Positions 1-5,288 are shown, counted from the first letter of the stretch. The stretch is DNA of 6,344 bases from Candidatus Stahliibacteriota bacterium (GCA_030670605.1 DAOVBK010000096.1:1-6344); one strand, 5' to 3'. Notes: generated from the letters alone by a model not told the origin. A program made the numbers and translations.

Positions 1-2
1 CA

Positions 3-83
3 CTGGGAAGGCCCGTGGACGTCGAGATTACACAATCGATAATCAGTGGTGCGAAGACCTGTGAATTTGTCATTCATGTATAA
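3..83 (+). CDS. C-terminal fragment of an unidentified protein (left-edge partial)
   Basis: An open frame enters from the left edge and ends at TAA 81-83, giving 26 residues. It reads like a real protein end: GRPVDVEITQ, then a short turn, then SGAKTCEFVIHV, meaning a charged/hydrophobic strand, a Gly-containing turn and a Cys-x-Phe-hydrophobic strand. Ends of the form 'G-[KR]-P-V-[DE]-V-E ... G ... C-x-F-x-I' occur in my memory of V4R (4-vinyl reductase-like) and ATC-hydrolase-like small-molecule-binding domains, so either is possible. The other two forward frames stop at 42 and 64 and give less protein-like tails. Only the tail is visible, so the function is not assigned. Confidence 0.5.
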   Translation: MGRPVDVEITQSIISGAKTCEFVIHV

Positions 84-120
84 CGGAGCACTTAGGGCAA
101 TTGAAGGCATACATGAAATT

Positions 121-174
121 ATCAGGACATCAGGTAATCAGGAAGTGGGTATCAGCTTACCAGGGCATCTGGCC
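121..174. repeat. 8-bp-period ATCAGG array (left copy)
   Basis: Units begin every 8 bp: ATCAGGAC at 121, ATCAGGTA at 129, ATCAGGAA at 137. After a 6-bp interruption (GTGGGT, 145-150) come ATCAGCTT at 151, ACCAGGGC at 159 and ATCTGGCC at 167. Copies are degenerate but phase is kept. A related array lies at 3248-3287. An open frame crosses this stretch but looks like repeat translation, not a protein. Confidence 0.75.
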
Positions 175-198
175 AATGACAAATACCAAAGGCTTAAT

Positions 199-242
199 TC
201 CTCTCCCTGTAGAGCTGTGTCCGCCTCAGGAGGAGGAGAGGA
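199..242. repeat. REP-like hairpin with GAGAGG stem
   Basis: TCCTCTCC (199-206) pairs perfectly with GGAGAGGA (235-242) around a 28-nt loop. The arm continues into AAAGGTGAGGGTG (244-256). This arrangement resembles the dispersed 'CTCTCCC...GGGAGAGGG...GGTGAGGGTG' intergenic element I recall from many bacterial genomes. No T-run follows, so it is not called a terminator. Confidence 0.5.
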
Positions 243-262
243 CAAAGGTGAGGGTGTTTTCG

Positions 263-289
263 ACGAATACGACATACGAATCACCAATA
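263..289. repeat. 7-bp-period ACGAATN array
   Basis: ACGAATA (263-269), a 6-bp unit CGACAT (270-275), ACGAATC (276-282) and ACCAATA (283-289) follow each other directly. The array is short and degenerate. It sits immediately left of the TCTGCG block, so at least three repeat types adjoin in this gap. Confidence 0.5.
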
Positions 290-294
290 CGATT

Positions 295-334
295 TTCTGC
301 GGTCTCTGCGATGATTCTGCGTACTCTGCGTTGG
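295..334. repeat. 20-bp tandem duplication with four TCTGCG cores
   Basis: Positions 295-314 and 315-334 are two adjacent 20-bp units matching at 16 of 20 positions. Each unit carries TCTGCG twice, at 296, 305, 316 and 325, so core spacing alternates 9, 11, 9. The block ends 16 bp before the ribosome binding site of the methyltransferase gene and so would lie in its leader or promoter zone. Confidence 0.7.
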
Positions 335-364
335 CTGTAATTTAGCCTAAAAGGAGTTGAGTAA

Positions 365-1006
365 ATGGACTATGTCATAAAATGGGAACAAGTACAGGAG
401 TATTTACACAGTCTTGTACCACCGCGTCCACAAGAAATGCTTGAAATGGAAGCGTATGCAAAGAAAGAAGGTTTCCCGGCTATCGGTCCGGTCTGTGGTT
501 ATCTATGCTATCAATTCGCACGCATGGTTAGTGCACGCCGCATCTTTGAACTCGGTTCTGGGTATGGTTATTCGACTGCATGGTTTGCCAAAGCAGTAAA
601 GGAAAACGGCGGCGGACAGGTTTTTCATGTCGTGTGGGACGAGAAACTTTCTGCCAAAGCACGCAGTCATTTGAGCAAACTCGGATATGATGGCATTGTT
701 ACGTATCGCGTGAGTGAAGCAGTACAAGCACTCAAAGAAACAGAAGGACCTTTCGATATCATCTTCAATGACATTGATAAAGAAGGTTATCCAGAATCGC
801 TGCCGGTGATTAAAGAAAAACTACGTTCAGGTGGGATCCTCATCATTGATAATATGTTATGGGATGGCGAAATCTTTGATAAAGAAAACAAAGAAGAAAG
901 TACTATCGCGATTCGCACGTTCACAAAACGGATCACAAAGGATCCTGATTGGATTGTGACCCTTGTGCCGATCCGTGACGGGATGATCGTAGGGTACAAG
1001 AGATGA
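365..1006 (+). CDS. Class I SAM-dependent O-methyltransferase (YrrM / caffeoyl-CoA-OMT-like)
   Basis: A 213-residue cytosolic methyltransferase predicted to move the S-adenosylmethionine methyl group to a hydroxyl of an unknown small molecule. The SAM-binding motif I is FELGSGYGYST (61-71) after strand one. FNDIDKEGY (134-142) matches the family's F-I-D-A-D-K-x-x-Y segment, with D136 the expected metal ligand. SGGILIIDNMLWDGEI (155-170) matches the 'GG-x-I-x-x-DN-x-L-x-x-G' motif, D162 and N163 being expected metal ligands. The C-terminus PIRDGMIVGYKR fits the usual 'P-I-x-D-G-[LM]' end. Length is normal for the family (about 200-220). One oddity is the end of strand two: V90 sits where most relatives have the Glu/Asp that binds the SAM ribose. 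The start is ATG 365 with AAAAGGAG (349-356) 8 nt upstream. The gene stands alone. Confidence 0.88.
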   Translation: MDYVIKWEQVQEYLHSLVPPRPQEMLEMEAYAKKEGFPAIGPVCGYLCYQFARMVSARRIFELGSGYGYSTAWFAKAVKENGGGQVFHVVWDEKLSAKARSHLSKLGYDGIVTYRVSEAVQALKETEGPFDIIFNDIDKEGYPESLPVIKEKLRSGGILIIDNMLWDGEIFDKENKEESTIAIRTFTKRITKDPDWIVTLVPIRDGMIVGYKR

Positions 1007-1025
1007 GGGGAAAAGTCAAAAGACA

Positions 1026-1065
1026 ATCCCGACATCGCTGACGCGCAACGGGATGCTGATTTTTT
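1026..1065 (+). terminator. Probable rho-independent terminator after the methyltransferase gene
   Basis: ATCCCG (1026-1031) pairs with CGGGAT (1049-1054) around a 17-nt loop, and a run of six T (1060-1065) starts 5 nt after the stem. It lies 20 bp past the stop codon at 1004-1006. The large loop and the gap before the T-run make it weaker than a textbook terminator. Confidence 0.42.
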
Positions 1066-1112
1066 CTAGCAAATCATAGATTTGGCAAAAATTGCAAAGG
1101 CAAAGGGTAAAG

Positions 1113-1152
1113 AGTCACAATGTCGCAAAGTCTAGGAGTAGAAGAGCAACAG
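1113..1152. repeat. 8-bp-period AGTC array (left copy)
   Basis: AGTCACAA at 1113, TGTCGCAA at 1121, AGTCTAGG at 1129, AGTAGAAG at 1137 and AGCAACAG at 1145 keep an 8-bp phase while decaying rightwards. The same core (AGTCACAG, AGTCCAAA) recurs at 3178-3209. The array occupies the leader just upstream of the alpha/beta hydrolase gene. The stretch before it (1084-1112) is A/G-rich with repeated GCAAA but has no clear phase. Confidence 0.6.
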
Positions 1153-1177
1153 AACACATGAGTGAGTGGTGAAGACG

Positions 1178-1182
1178 AGGAG
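1178..1182 (+). promoter_or_regulatory. Ribosome binding site fixing the hydrolase start at 1190
   Basis: AGGAG at 1178-1182 lies 7 nt before ATG 1190. An in-frame GTG at 1166 is further upstream but has no comparable site before it, and using it would put a basic extension ahead of the signal sequence. Confidence 0.7.
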
Positions 1183-1189
1183 AGCGCAC

Positions 1190-2050
1190 ATGAAATTAGC
1201 CGTCACTATTTGTATTGTGTTGTATACATGTTTGTCATGCCAGAATAACGCAGGAAGGACGATTGATGACAGTGTCAGTATCGAAACACACAGCCTGCAT
1301 TATCATTATGTCGGCAGAGGAAAGCCAACAGTTGTGATCGATGTAGGCATTGCTGAAAGATACACATCGTGGCAGACAATTATTGATAGCGTGTCCAAGG
1401 TTACCAGTGTGTTTGTGTATGATCGTGCTAGCTATGGTACTAGTGAACCAGGTCCTTTGCCTCGTCACAGCAAGCAAGAAGCAGAGGAATTGAAATCTCT
1501 TTTGAACACAGCGAAAATTCGTGGTCCGTATGTTCTGGTTGGACATTCACATGGTGCTTTGAATATGCAAGTGTTTGCATATCTGTACCCGGATGTTGTG
1601 GCGGGTATGGTGCTGCTTGATCCTTCCCCGAAAGGGTGGCTCCTCGGAAAAGGATTTCCTGAACTACGTCAGATGTTTGAAGATTACACGCACGGCCTTC
1701 TTGAACAATCTCAGGCAATTCAAGATACGAATGAGGAAGCTCTAAGAGCGAAGAGTTTTCTTGAGACTCTGTATTCAGAACATAATGAGTTATTTAATCA
1801 AACTGCGAAACAGCTTGGAATGATCACAACTTTTGGAGACATAAAGTTGACTGTTATTGCTGCTGGCCGACCGAATTCACTATTTGGAGAATACGCAGAG
1901 TCCTATCAAGAATACTGGATTGAAGAAAGTCGTAGACTTTCTGAGATGTCAAGCAAAGGTGAGTTCATCGTAGTGGAAGACAGCAGGCATCACGTTCATC
2001 TTGATGCTCCAGGATTGGTCATTGATCAAATCCTGCGGCGGGTAAGGTAG
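1190..2050 (+). CDS. Alpha/beta hydrolase, probable lipoprotein
   Basis: A 286-residue exported hydrolase of the alpha/beta fold. The N-terminus (M-K-L-A-V-T-I-C-I-V-L-Y) is a short hydrophobic signal ending at C17 in T-C-L-S-C. This is a lipobox-like site, though Cys rather than Leu/Val/Ile is at -3, so lipidation is probable, not certain. The fold landmarks follow in order: DVGIAERYTSW (51-61, oxyanion region, without the usual His-Gly), YDRASYGTSEPGP (77-89), nucleophile elbow GHSHG (118-122) with S120, strand VLLDPS (141-146), and SRHHVHLDAP (265-274) with H267 as the expected catalytic His. The acid residue is unclear; D144 or a residue near 226-230 are candidates. The substrate is unknown; ester or amide bonds are usual for the family. 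The next gene begins 16 bp downstream, suggesting co-transcription. The start is chosen from the ribosome binding site and the signal peptide. Confidence 0.85.
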   Translation: MKLAVTICIVLYTCLSCQNNAGRTIDDSVSIETHSLHYHYVGRGKPTVVIDVGIAERYTSWQTIIDSVSKVTSVFVYDRASYGTSEPGPLPRHSKQEAEELKSLLNTAKIRGPYVLVGHSHGALNMQVFAYLYPDVVAGMVLLDPSPKGWLLGKGFPELRQMFEDYTHGLLEQSQAIQDTNEEALRAKSFLETLYSEHNELFNQTAKQLGMITTFGDIKLTVIAAGRPNSLFGEYAESYQEYWIEESRRLSEMSSKGEFIVVEDSRHHVHLDAPGLVIDQILRRVR

Positions 2051-2054
2051 AGAG

Positions 2055-2061
2055 AAAGGAG
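2055..2061 (+). promoter_or_regulatory. Ribosome binding site supporting a GTG start at 2067
   Basis: AAAGGAG (2055-2061) lies 5 nt before GTG 2067. The first in-frame ATG (2109) has no such site and would remove the positively charged N-terminus of the signal peptide, so GTG is preferred. Confidence 0.7.
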
Positions 2062-2066
2062 TCAGG

Positions 2067-2567
2067 GTGAGGTCAGACACGCAGAGCGTTTGGTGTGGTT
2101 CGCTTTTCATGCTGCTGGGGGTTGTTCTGTTCATTGCTGGATGTGCGCGCAGTGACAGCCCCTCGCGCGAAGAAGATATTGCAGCGATCGAGCGATTCCT
2201 TGAGACTGCTGGTGAAGCCGTCACACAGGGTGATGTTGAGGCTGAGATAAACAGGTTCACTGACGATGGTATCTACATGTGGCCTGATGCACCATCAATC
2301 GAGGGGCGAGAGCAACTCCGCGCGTTGTTCGAAAGACGTTTCGCTATGGTGGAAGCGCGACTGGAGAGCAAAACAGACGAAATCGAGGTCGCGGGTGACT
2401 GGGCATTTGAGCGAGGTACATCCGTCGCCTATATCCGGCTACAGGGTCAAGACCATGTTGATACGGTTCATAGTAAGTACATAAACATACTTCGTCGTCA
2501 GCCAGATGGTTCGTGGAAAATCGCACGCCGGATTCGGAACCGCGACCATCCAGCAGGTAAGCCGTGA
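2067..2567 (+). CDS. SnoaL-like / DUF4440 (YybH, SgcJ/EcaC-type) lipoprotein
   Basis: A 166-residue protein with a GTG start. Residues 1-25 form a signal sequence ending in the lipobox I-A-G-C, with C26 as the predicted lipidated residue, so it is expected at a membrane outside the cytoplasm. The rest is one NTF2-like cone domain. It opens with the helix EEDIAAIERFLE (35-46), then FTDDGIYMWPDAPSIEGREQLRALF (64-88), which matches the family pattern 'D-D-x-x-x-x-P-x-x-P-x-x-x-G-x-x-x-[IL]'. It closes with the strand RRQPDGSWKIARRIRNRD (143-160), typical of DUF4440. Such domains bind small hydrophobic ligands or act as enzymes; no substrate can be inferred. It follows the alpha/beta hydrolase by 16 bp and is probably in its operon. 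By eye the gene is more GC-rich than its neighbours, which could reflect different ancestry. Confidence 0.82.
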   Translation: MRSDTQSVWCGSLFMLLGVVLFIAGCARSDSPSREEDIAAIERFLETAGEAVTQGDVEAEINRFTDDGIYMWPDAPSIEGREQLRALFERRFAMVEARLESKTDEIEVAGDWAFERGTSVAYIRLQGQDHVDTVHSKYINILRRQPDGSWKIARRIRNRDHPAGKP

Positions 2568-2607
2568 TTGTCGTACTTGTGTATCGTAATCTGTGTTTGT
2601 GGAAAAG

Positions 2608-2649
2608 ATGAAGATAGACTGGTATGTTTTCCTGGCGTTGTTGATTTAA
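2608..2649 (+). pseudogene. 13-codon ORF resembling the N-terminus of a membrane protein
   Basis: ATG 2608 to TAA 2647-2649 encodes M-K-I-D-W-Y-V-F-L-A-L-L-I: charged, then aromatic, then the start of a transmembrane segment. The A/G-rich GTGGAAAAG lies just upstream but is a poor, too-close ribosome site. The frame ends exactly where the AATT repeat array begins, so it may be the stump of a lost gene. It could equally be a chance ORF. Confidence 0.2.
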
Positions 2650-2670
2650 ACAATTGAATAATTGTTTAAT
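2641..2670 (+). promoter_or_regulatory. Weak possible promoter before the SLOG gene
   Basis: TTGATT (2641-2646) and TTTAAT (2665-2670) are separated by 18 bp, matching the -35 box at 4 of 6 and the -10 box at 5 of 6 positions. It lies 30 bp before the gene at 2700. AT-rich repeats generate such matches easily, so this is tentative. Confidence 0.25.
2646..2669. repeat. Perfect 10-bp inverted repeat, AT-rich
   Basis: TTAAACAATT (2646-2655) and AATTGTTTAA (2660-2669) are exact reverse complements around a 4-nt loop. It could be an operator or cruciform, or simply follow from the AATT periodicity, since AATT is its own complement. It overlaps the possible promoter at 2641-2670. Confidence 0.6.
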
Positions 2671-2683
2671 TACTTAATTACCT
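2652..2683. repeat. 8-bp-period AATT array
   Basis: Four adjacent 8-bp units all begin AATT: AATTGAAT (2652), AATTGTTT (2660), AATTACTT (2668) and AATTACCT (2676). The array ends 10 bp before the AAGGGG preceding ATG 2700. Confidence 0.75.
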
Positions 2684-2693
2684 GAAAAGATAT

Positions 2694-2699
2694 AAGGGG
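2694..2699 (+). promoter_or_regulatory. Shine-Dalgarno-like AAGGGG touching the start codon
   Basis: AAGGGG ends at 2699 and ATG begins at 2700, leaving no spacer, whereas the other genes here have 3-8 nt. Either the site is fortuitous, initiation is inefficient, or a later codon is used (next ATG at 2730, with no site). Confidence 0.35.
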
Positions 2700-3206
2700 A
2701 TGAAGTTAATAGGTCGAAAACTACTGCTCATGGGTAGCAAGGCTTTCAGGGCGAGGAAGTTGCCGGTTCAAATCAGGAAGAAGATGGATGAGGCAATTGA
2801 CCGTAAAATGAAGATCATTGTCGGCGAAGTACCCGGTTCATGCAAGCTCTTTCAGGACTACCTGAAGTCAAAGAAATACAAAAACGTGGTTGTCGGGCAT
2901 GCAAAGAGCATACGGTATAATGCAGGCGACTGGAAAACGAAGCAGTACGGAAACAACGTCTCAGAAAGAGAACACAATATGATCAAAGCATGCGATTCTG
3001 CGATTATCATATGGCAGGACAACAGTGGTGTTATTGCAGAGAATCTTGAAATACTCAAGAGAGTAGGTAAACCGACATTCCTGTATGAATACTACAGCAA
3101 GACAGGGAAGGGAAAGGCAGGCTGGCTTGACGAGAAGAGACTCTACGACAAATACTGGTACTGGAAACAGAGCAAGAAGTCCAAAAGTCACAGAGTCCAA
3201 AAGTGA
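2700..3206 (+). CDS. SLOG-superfamily (YspA/YAcAr/DUF2493-like) Rossmann protein
   Basis: A 168-residue, basic, probably cytosolic protein. Its order of motifs fits the SLOG nucleotide-binding fold: strand KLLLMGSKAF (7-16) with G-S-K where relatives have G-S-R, helix LPVQIRKKMDEAI (21-33), strand KIIVGEVPGSCKLFQDYL (38-55) matching 'iIVG-[DE]-x-x-G-x-[DC]-x-x-x-Q-x-Y-L', strand KNVVVGH (61-67), YNAGDW (73-78), and EHNMIKACDSAIIIWQDNSG (91-110) corresponding to 'R-D-x-x-M-x-x-x-A-D-x-x-[LI]-x-x-W-D-G-x-S'. A further strand is KPTFLYEY (124-131). SLOG domains bind or process nucleotide ligands; some serve in stress or defence pathways, but no effector gene lies nearby. The start is uncertain because the Shine-Dalgarno-like site abuts the ATG; ATG 2730 would cut the first strand. 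The last nine codons, encoding a Lys/Ser-rich tail, coincide with the AGTC repeat array. Confidence 0.75.
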   Translation: MKLIGRKLLLMGSKAFRARKLPVQIRKKMDEAIDRKMKIIVGEVPGSCKLFQDYLKSKKYKNVVVGHAKSIRYNAGDWKTKQYGNNVSEREHNMIKACDSAIIIWQDNSGVIAENLEILKRVGKPTFLYEYYSKTGKGKAGWLDEKRLYDKYWYWKQSKKSKSHRVQK

Positions 3207-3209
3207 TAC
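3178..3209. repeat. 8-bp-period AGTC array (right copy), overlapping a gene end
   Basis: AGTCCAAA (3178), AGTCACAG (3186), AGTCCAAA (3194) and AGTGATAC (3202) are exact 8-bp steps, the first and third identical. The stop codon TGA (3204-3206) lies inside the last unit, so the array encodes the end of the SLOG protein. It is the same family as 1113-1152. Confidence 0.8.
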
Positions 3210-3237
3210 AGGATAGGAGATGTGAGATGCGGGATAC
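3210..3237. repeat. 7-bp-period GRGATRN array
   Basis: AGGATAG (3210), GAGATGT (3217), GAGATGC (3224) and GGGATAC (3231) follow without gaps. The array directly abuts the AGTC array on its left and lies 10 bp before the ATCAGG array on its right. Confidence 0.65.
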
Positions 3238-3247
3238 AAAGTGGGCT

Positions 3248-3287
3248 ATCAGAAAATCAGGGTATCAGGATAGCAGGATGCCAGGTA
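3248..3287. repeat. 8-bp-period ATCAGG array (right copy)
   Basis: ATCAGAAA (3248), ATCAGGGT (3256), ATCAGGAT (3264), AGCAGGAT (3272) and GCCAGGTA (3280) keep an exact 8-bp phase. TGGGCT (3242-3247) precedes the first unit, as GTGGGT precedes an ATCAG unit at 145-150. Both loci end with TGGCCA nearby (170-175 and 3292-3297). This suggests a shared element rather than independent slippage. Confidence 0.75.
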
Positions 3288-3291
3288 AGTA

Positions 3292-3330
3292 TGGCCAGTT
3301 AGCTTCGGCGTGAGCTCAGTCTAACGGCCA
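3292..3330. repeat. Hairpin: TGGCC(A)GTTAG / CTAACGGCCA
   Basis: TGGCCAGTTAG (3292-3302) pairs with CTAACGGCCA (3321-3330) over 10 bp with one bulged A at 3297. The 18-nt loop contains the palindrome TGAGCTCA (3311-3318). The loop wording (CTTCGGCGTGAGCTCAGTC) resembles a dispersed intergenic element I recall from other genomes. No T-run follows. It lies about 100 bp before the hydrolase start. Confidence 0.6.
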
Positions 3331-3414
3331 GGATCAAGATGCTGAAACTCATTTGTATTCGGACGTCGCAGTTTGCATTCGTGAGAAAATGGTGGCATTT
3401 TTCTATTTCATTTG

Positions 3415-3420
3415 AAAGGA
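3415..3420 (+). promoter_or_regulatory. Ribosome binding site fixing the CocE-like start at 3429
   Basis: AAAGGA (3415-3420) lies 8 nt before ATG 3429. The upstream in-frame ATG 3339 would add 30 residues ahead of a complete signal peptide and has no good site. An out-of-frame ATG at 3421 touches the site and stops at 3430-3432. Confidence 0.7.
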
Positions 3421-3428
3421 ATGAGTAT

Positions 3429-5264
3429 ATGAGGATAATCGGTTTTGTAATCATCGTGTCTATGTTTATTTTGTGTACTATGGTGCGAGCGCAGCCGCCA
3501 AAAAGGATTGGCGCGCGTACATCCAGGTTCGGTCAGTACGAAGGCTATTCTGAACCAGTGTATAATGAATGGGTACGCACGTCACAATATCTTGAAATGT
3601 CTGATGGCGTGAAACTAGCAATGGATATCATACGACCTGCTGAAAACGGAAAGCCTGTAGCGAAACCTCTACCTGCAATTTGGAATTACTATGCATATGT
3701 CCGGGCTGAAATTGAGGATGAAAAAGTGATATCGCTGGTCGGTAGGTCGCAATCGCTTCAGATGTTGATACGTCATGGTTATATAATCGTTGTCGTAGAT
3801 GCACGGGGAAAGGGAGCATCATATGGTCGATTGACGAATCCGGTGAATTGGGAAGAAGGGAAATATGGTTATGAAATCACCGAGTGGATTGCTTCCCAGC
3901 CATGGTGTGATGGGAATATTGGTATGGAGGGGCATTCATACAGCGGTAATATGCATTTTCATATCGCCGGTCACGCGCCACCGCGTCTCAAAGCGATTTT
4001 TCCTTCTATGGCAGGATTCGATTTGTATCAACTGATCTATCCTGGTGGTGTATTCCGGAGAAGGATGTTAGAAGTTGTGAGTGCTTCATTCAAAGCACAG
4101 GAGGCAGAGGCACCAGTTGCTCCGGTGGATGAGGATGTTTCTGGCAGTATGCTTGCAGAAGCGAAGGAAGAGCACAAGGGGAATATAGATCCTTTCGACT
4201 TGGCAAAGGTTCCCAACCGTGATAGTGAACTGGATGAACTCAAGCCCTGGGTCCTCAATAACATGGCAACTCATGTTCAGGCGGTCAGCAACTCTGGGAT
4301 TCCCATATATCAGTGGGCTGGATGGTTTGATCCGTACATACGTGATGCAATGCAGTGGTTTGTGAACCTTGAGAATCCACAGAAGATAACCATTGGTCCA
4401 TGGGCACATAGCGATTATGATCCTGTTAAACAAGAGGAACGCTACAAACTCTATCGTATTGAGCGTCTGCGTTGGTTCGATTATTGGCTCAAGGGTATTG
4501 ATAATGGAATAATGGACGAGCCACGAATACAGTATGCAATAATGAACGAACCCGACACATGGACATGGCATACTGCTGATACGTGGCCTTTGCCAGGTGC
4601 TCGGCCTGTCATTCATTACTTTGCTGATGGTTTGAGCGGGAGTATTTCATCAATGAATGATGGTGTTCTAACGGTTGATATTCCACAAAGTGATAAAGGA
4701 GAGGATACATATACGGTCGATTACACCACCACGGTCGGCAAGTTTACTGGTCCGCGTGGTCCGAACCGTGGCCGGGAAGACCCAGATATGACGTCCAATG
4801 ATGCAAAAGGACTAACGTATACCACACCTCTGTTTGAGGAAGATATCACTGTGCTTGGCCACCCAGTTGTCACGCTTTATGTCAAATCCACGGGACAGGA
4901 GGGGAACTTCTATGTGTATCTGGAAGAAGTAGATAAACAAGGAAAGTCGCATTACATCACGGATGGAGTTCTCAAGGCTTGCCATAGGCTCGAATCCGAA
5001 CCGCCTTTTGACAATCTCGGACTGCCATTTCACCGTCATTTCAAAAAAGACATTACACCAATTCCACAGGGTGAGATTATGACACTTCGTTTTGACCTGA
5101 TGCCGACTGCCAATATATTCAACAAAGGCCATCGCATTCGCGTTACCATCACCTGTGCAAATGCTAATTGGGATGAGTTGCCGGAGGAAACACCTGCACC
5201 GACCATTACGTTGTTCCGTAACCGTCAGTACGCTTCGAATATTACTCTGCCGGTAGTGAAGTGA
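3429..5264 (+). CDS. Secreted CocE/NonD family hydrolase (X-Pro dipeptidyl-peptidase S15-like)
   Basis: A 611-residue exported serine hydrolase of the family that includes cocaine esterase, glutaryl-7-ACA acylase-type enzymes and Xaa-Pro dipeptidyl-peptidases; the natural substrate is an ester, amide or peptide that cannot be told here. Residues 1-21 are a Sec signal peptide with likely cleavage after V-R-A21. The alpha/beta domain begins at LEMSDGVKLAMDIIRP (55-70). It continues with VVVDARGKGASYG (121-133), equivalent to the family's 'D-x-RG-x-G-x-S', then ITEWIASQPWCDGNIGMEGHSYSG (150-173). S170 is the nucleophile in G-H-S-Y-x-G, D301 in AGWFDPY the acid and H327 in GPWAH the base, so the triad is complete. 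A helical cap-like insert (about 215-275) is rich in Glu/Ala. The C-terminal jelly-roll (about 425-611, PepX_C-like) includes the strands around 471-500 and RIRVTITCANANWD (569-582). Size is normal for the family. It appears monocistronic. Confidence 0.88.
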   Translation: MRIIGFVIIVSMFILCTMVRAQPPKRIGARTSRFGQYEGYSEPVYNEWVRTSQYLEMSDGVKLAMDIIRPAENGKPVAKPLPAIWNYYAYVRAEIEDEKVISLVGRSQSLQMLIRHGYIIVVVDARGKGASYGRLTNPVNWEEGKYGYEITEWIASQPWCDGNIGMEGHSYSGNMHFHIAGHAPPRLKAIFPSMAGFDLYQLIYPGGVFRRRMLEVVSASFKAQEAEAPVAPVDEDVSGSMLAEAKEEHKGNIDPFDLAKVPNRDSELDELKPWVLNNMATHVQAVSNSGIPIYQWAGWFDPYIRDAMQWFVNLENPQKITIGPWAHSDYDPVKQEERYKLYRIERLRWFDYWLKGIDNGIMDEPRIQYAIMNEPDTWTWHTADTWPLPGARPVIHYFADGLSGSISSMNDGVLTVDIPQSDKGEDTYTVDYTTTVGKFTGPRGPNRGREDPDMTSNDAKGLTYTTPLFEEDITVLGHPVVTLYVKSTGQEGNFYVYLEEVDKQGKSHYITDGVLKACHRLESEPPFDNLGLPFHRHFKKDITPIPQGEIMTLRFDLMPTANIFNKGHRIRVTITCANANWDELPEETPAPTITLFRNRQYASNITLPVVK

Positions 5265-5288
5265 AAATGGAAAGATAGGACGCGAATA

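Noticed and set aside
121..174. CRISPR-like array
   Set aside because: Units are 8 bp with no spacers and no cas genes are nearby.
46..345. 99-residue forward ORF, and an overlapping 79-residue ORF, covering the left gap
   Set aside because: They run through the ATCAGG, ACGAATN and TCTGCG repeats and a hairpin. The composition is not protein-like, there is no good ribosome site, and the first overlaps the tail of the partial gene ending at 83.
1070..1084. Short hairpin CAAATC-ATA-GATTTG as a second terminator
   Set aside because: The stem is only 6 bp, AT-rich, and not followed by a T-run. It is likely incidental.
2700..3206. SLOG protein as part of a defence system such as CBASS or Thoeris
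   Set aside because: No nucleotide cyclase, TIR, nuclease or membrane effector gene adjoins it. The flanking genes are metabolic or repair-like and separated by repeat-filled gaps.
3339..3428. Upstream start giving a 641-residue hydrolase
   Set aside because: The extra 30 residues precede a complete signal peptide, and the good ribosome site fits ATG 3429.
3421..3432. Three-codon ORF overlapping the hydrolase start (possible translational coupling)
   Set aside because: Its ATG touches the Shine-Dalgarno site with no spacer, so initiation there is unlikely. It is probably chance.
4086..4616. 176-residue reverse-strand ORF
   Set aside because: It lies wholly inside the CocE-like hydrolase, whose catalytic Asp and His motifs are encoded by the same DNA on the forward strand. 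No recognisable motifs are seen in reverse.
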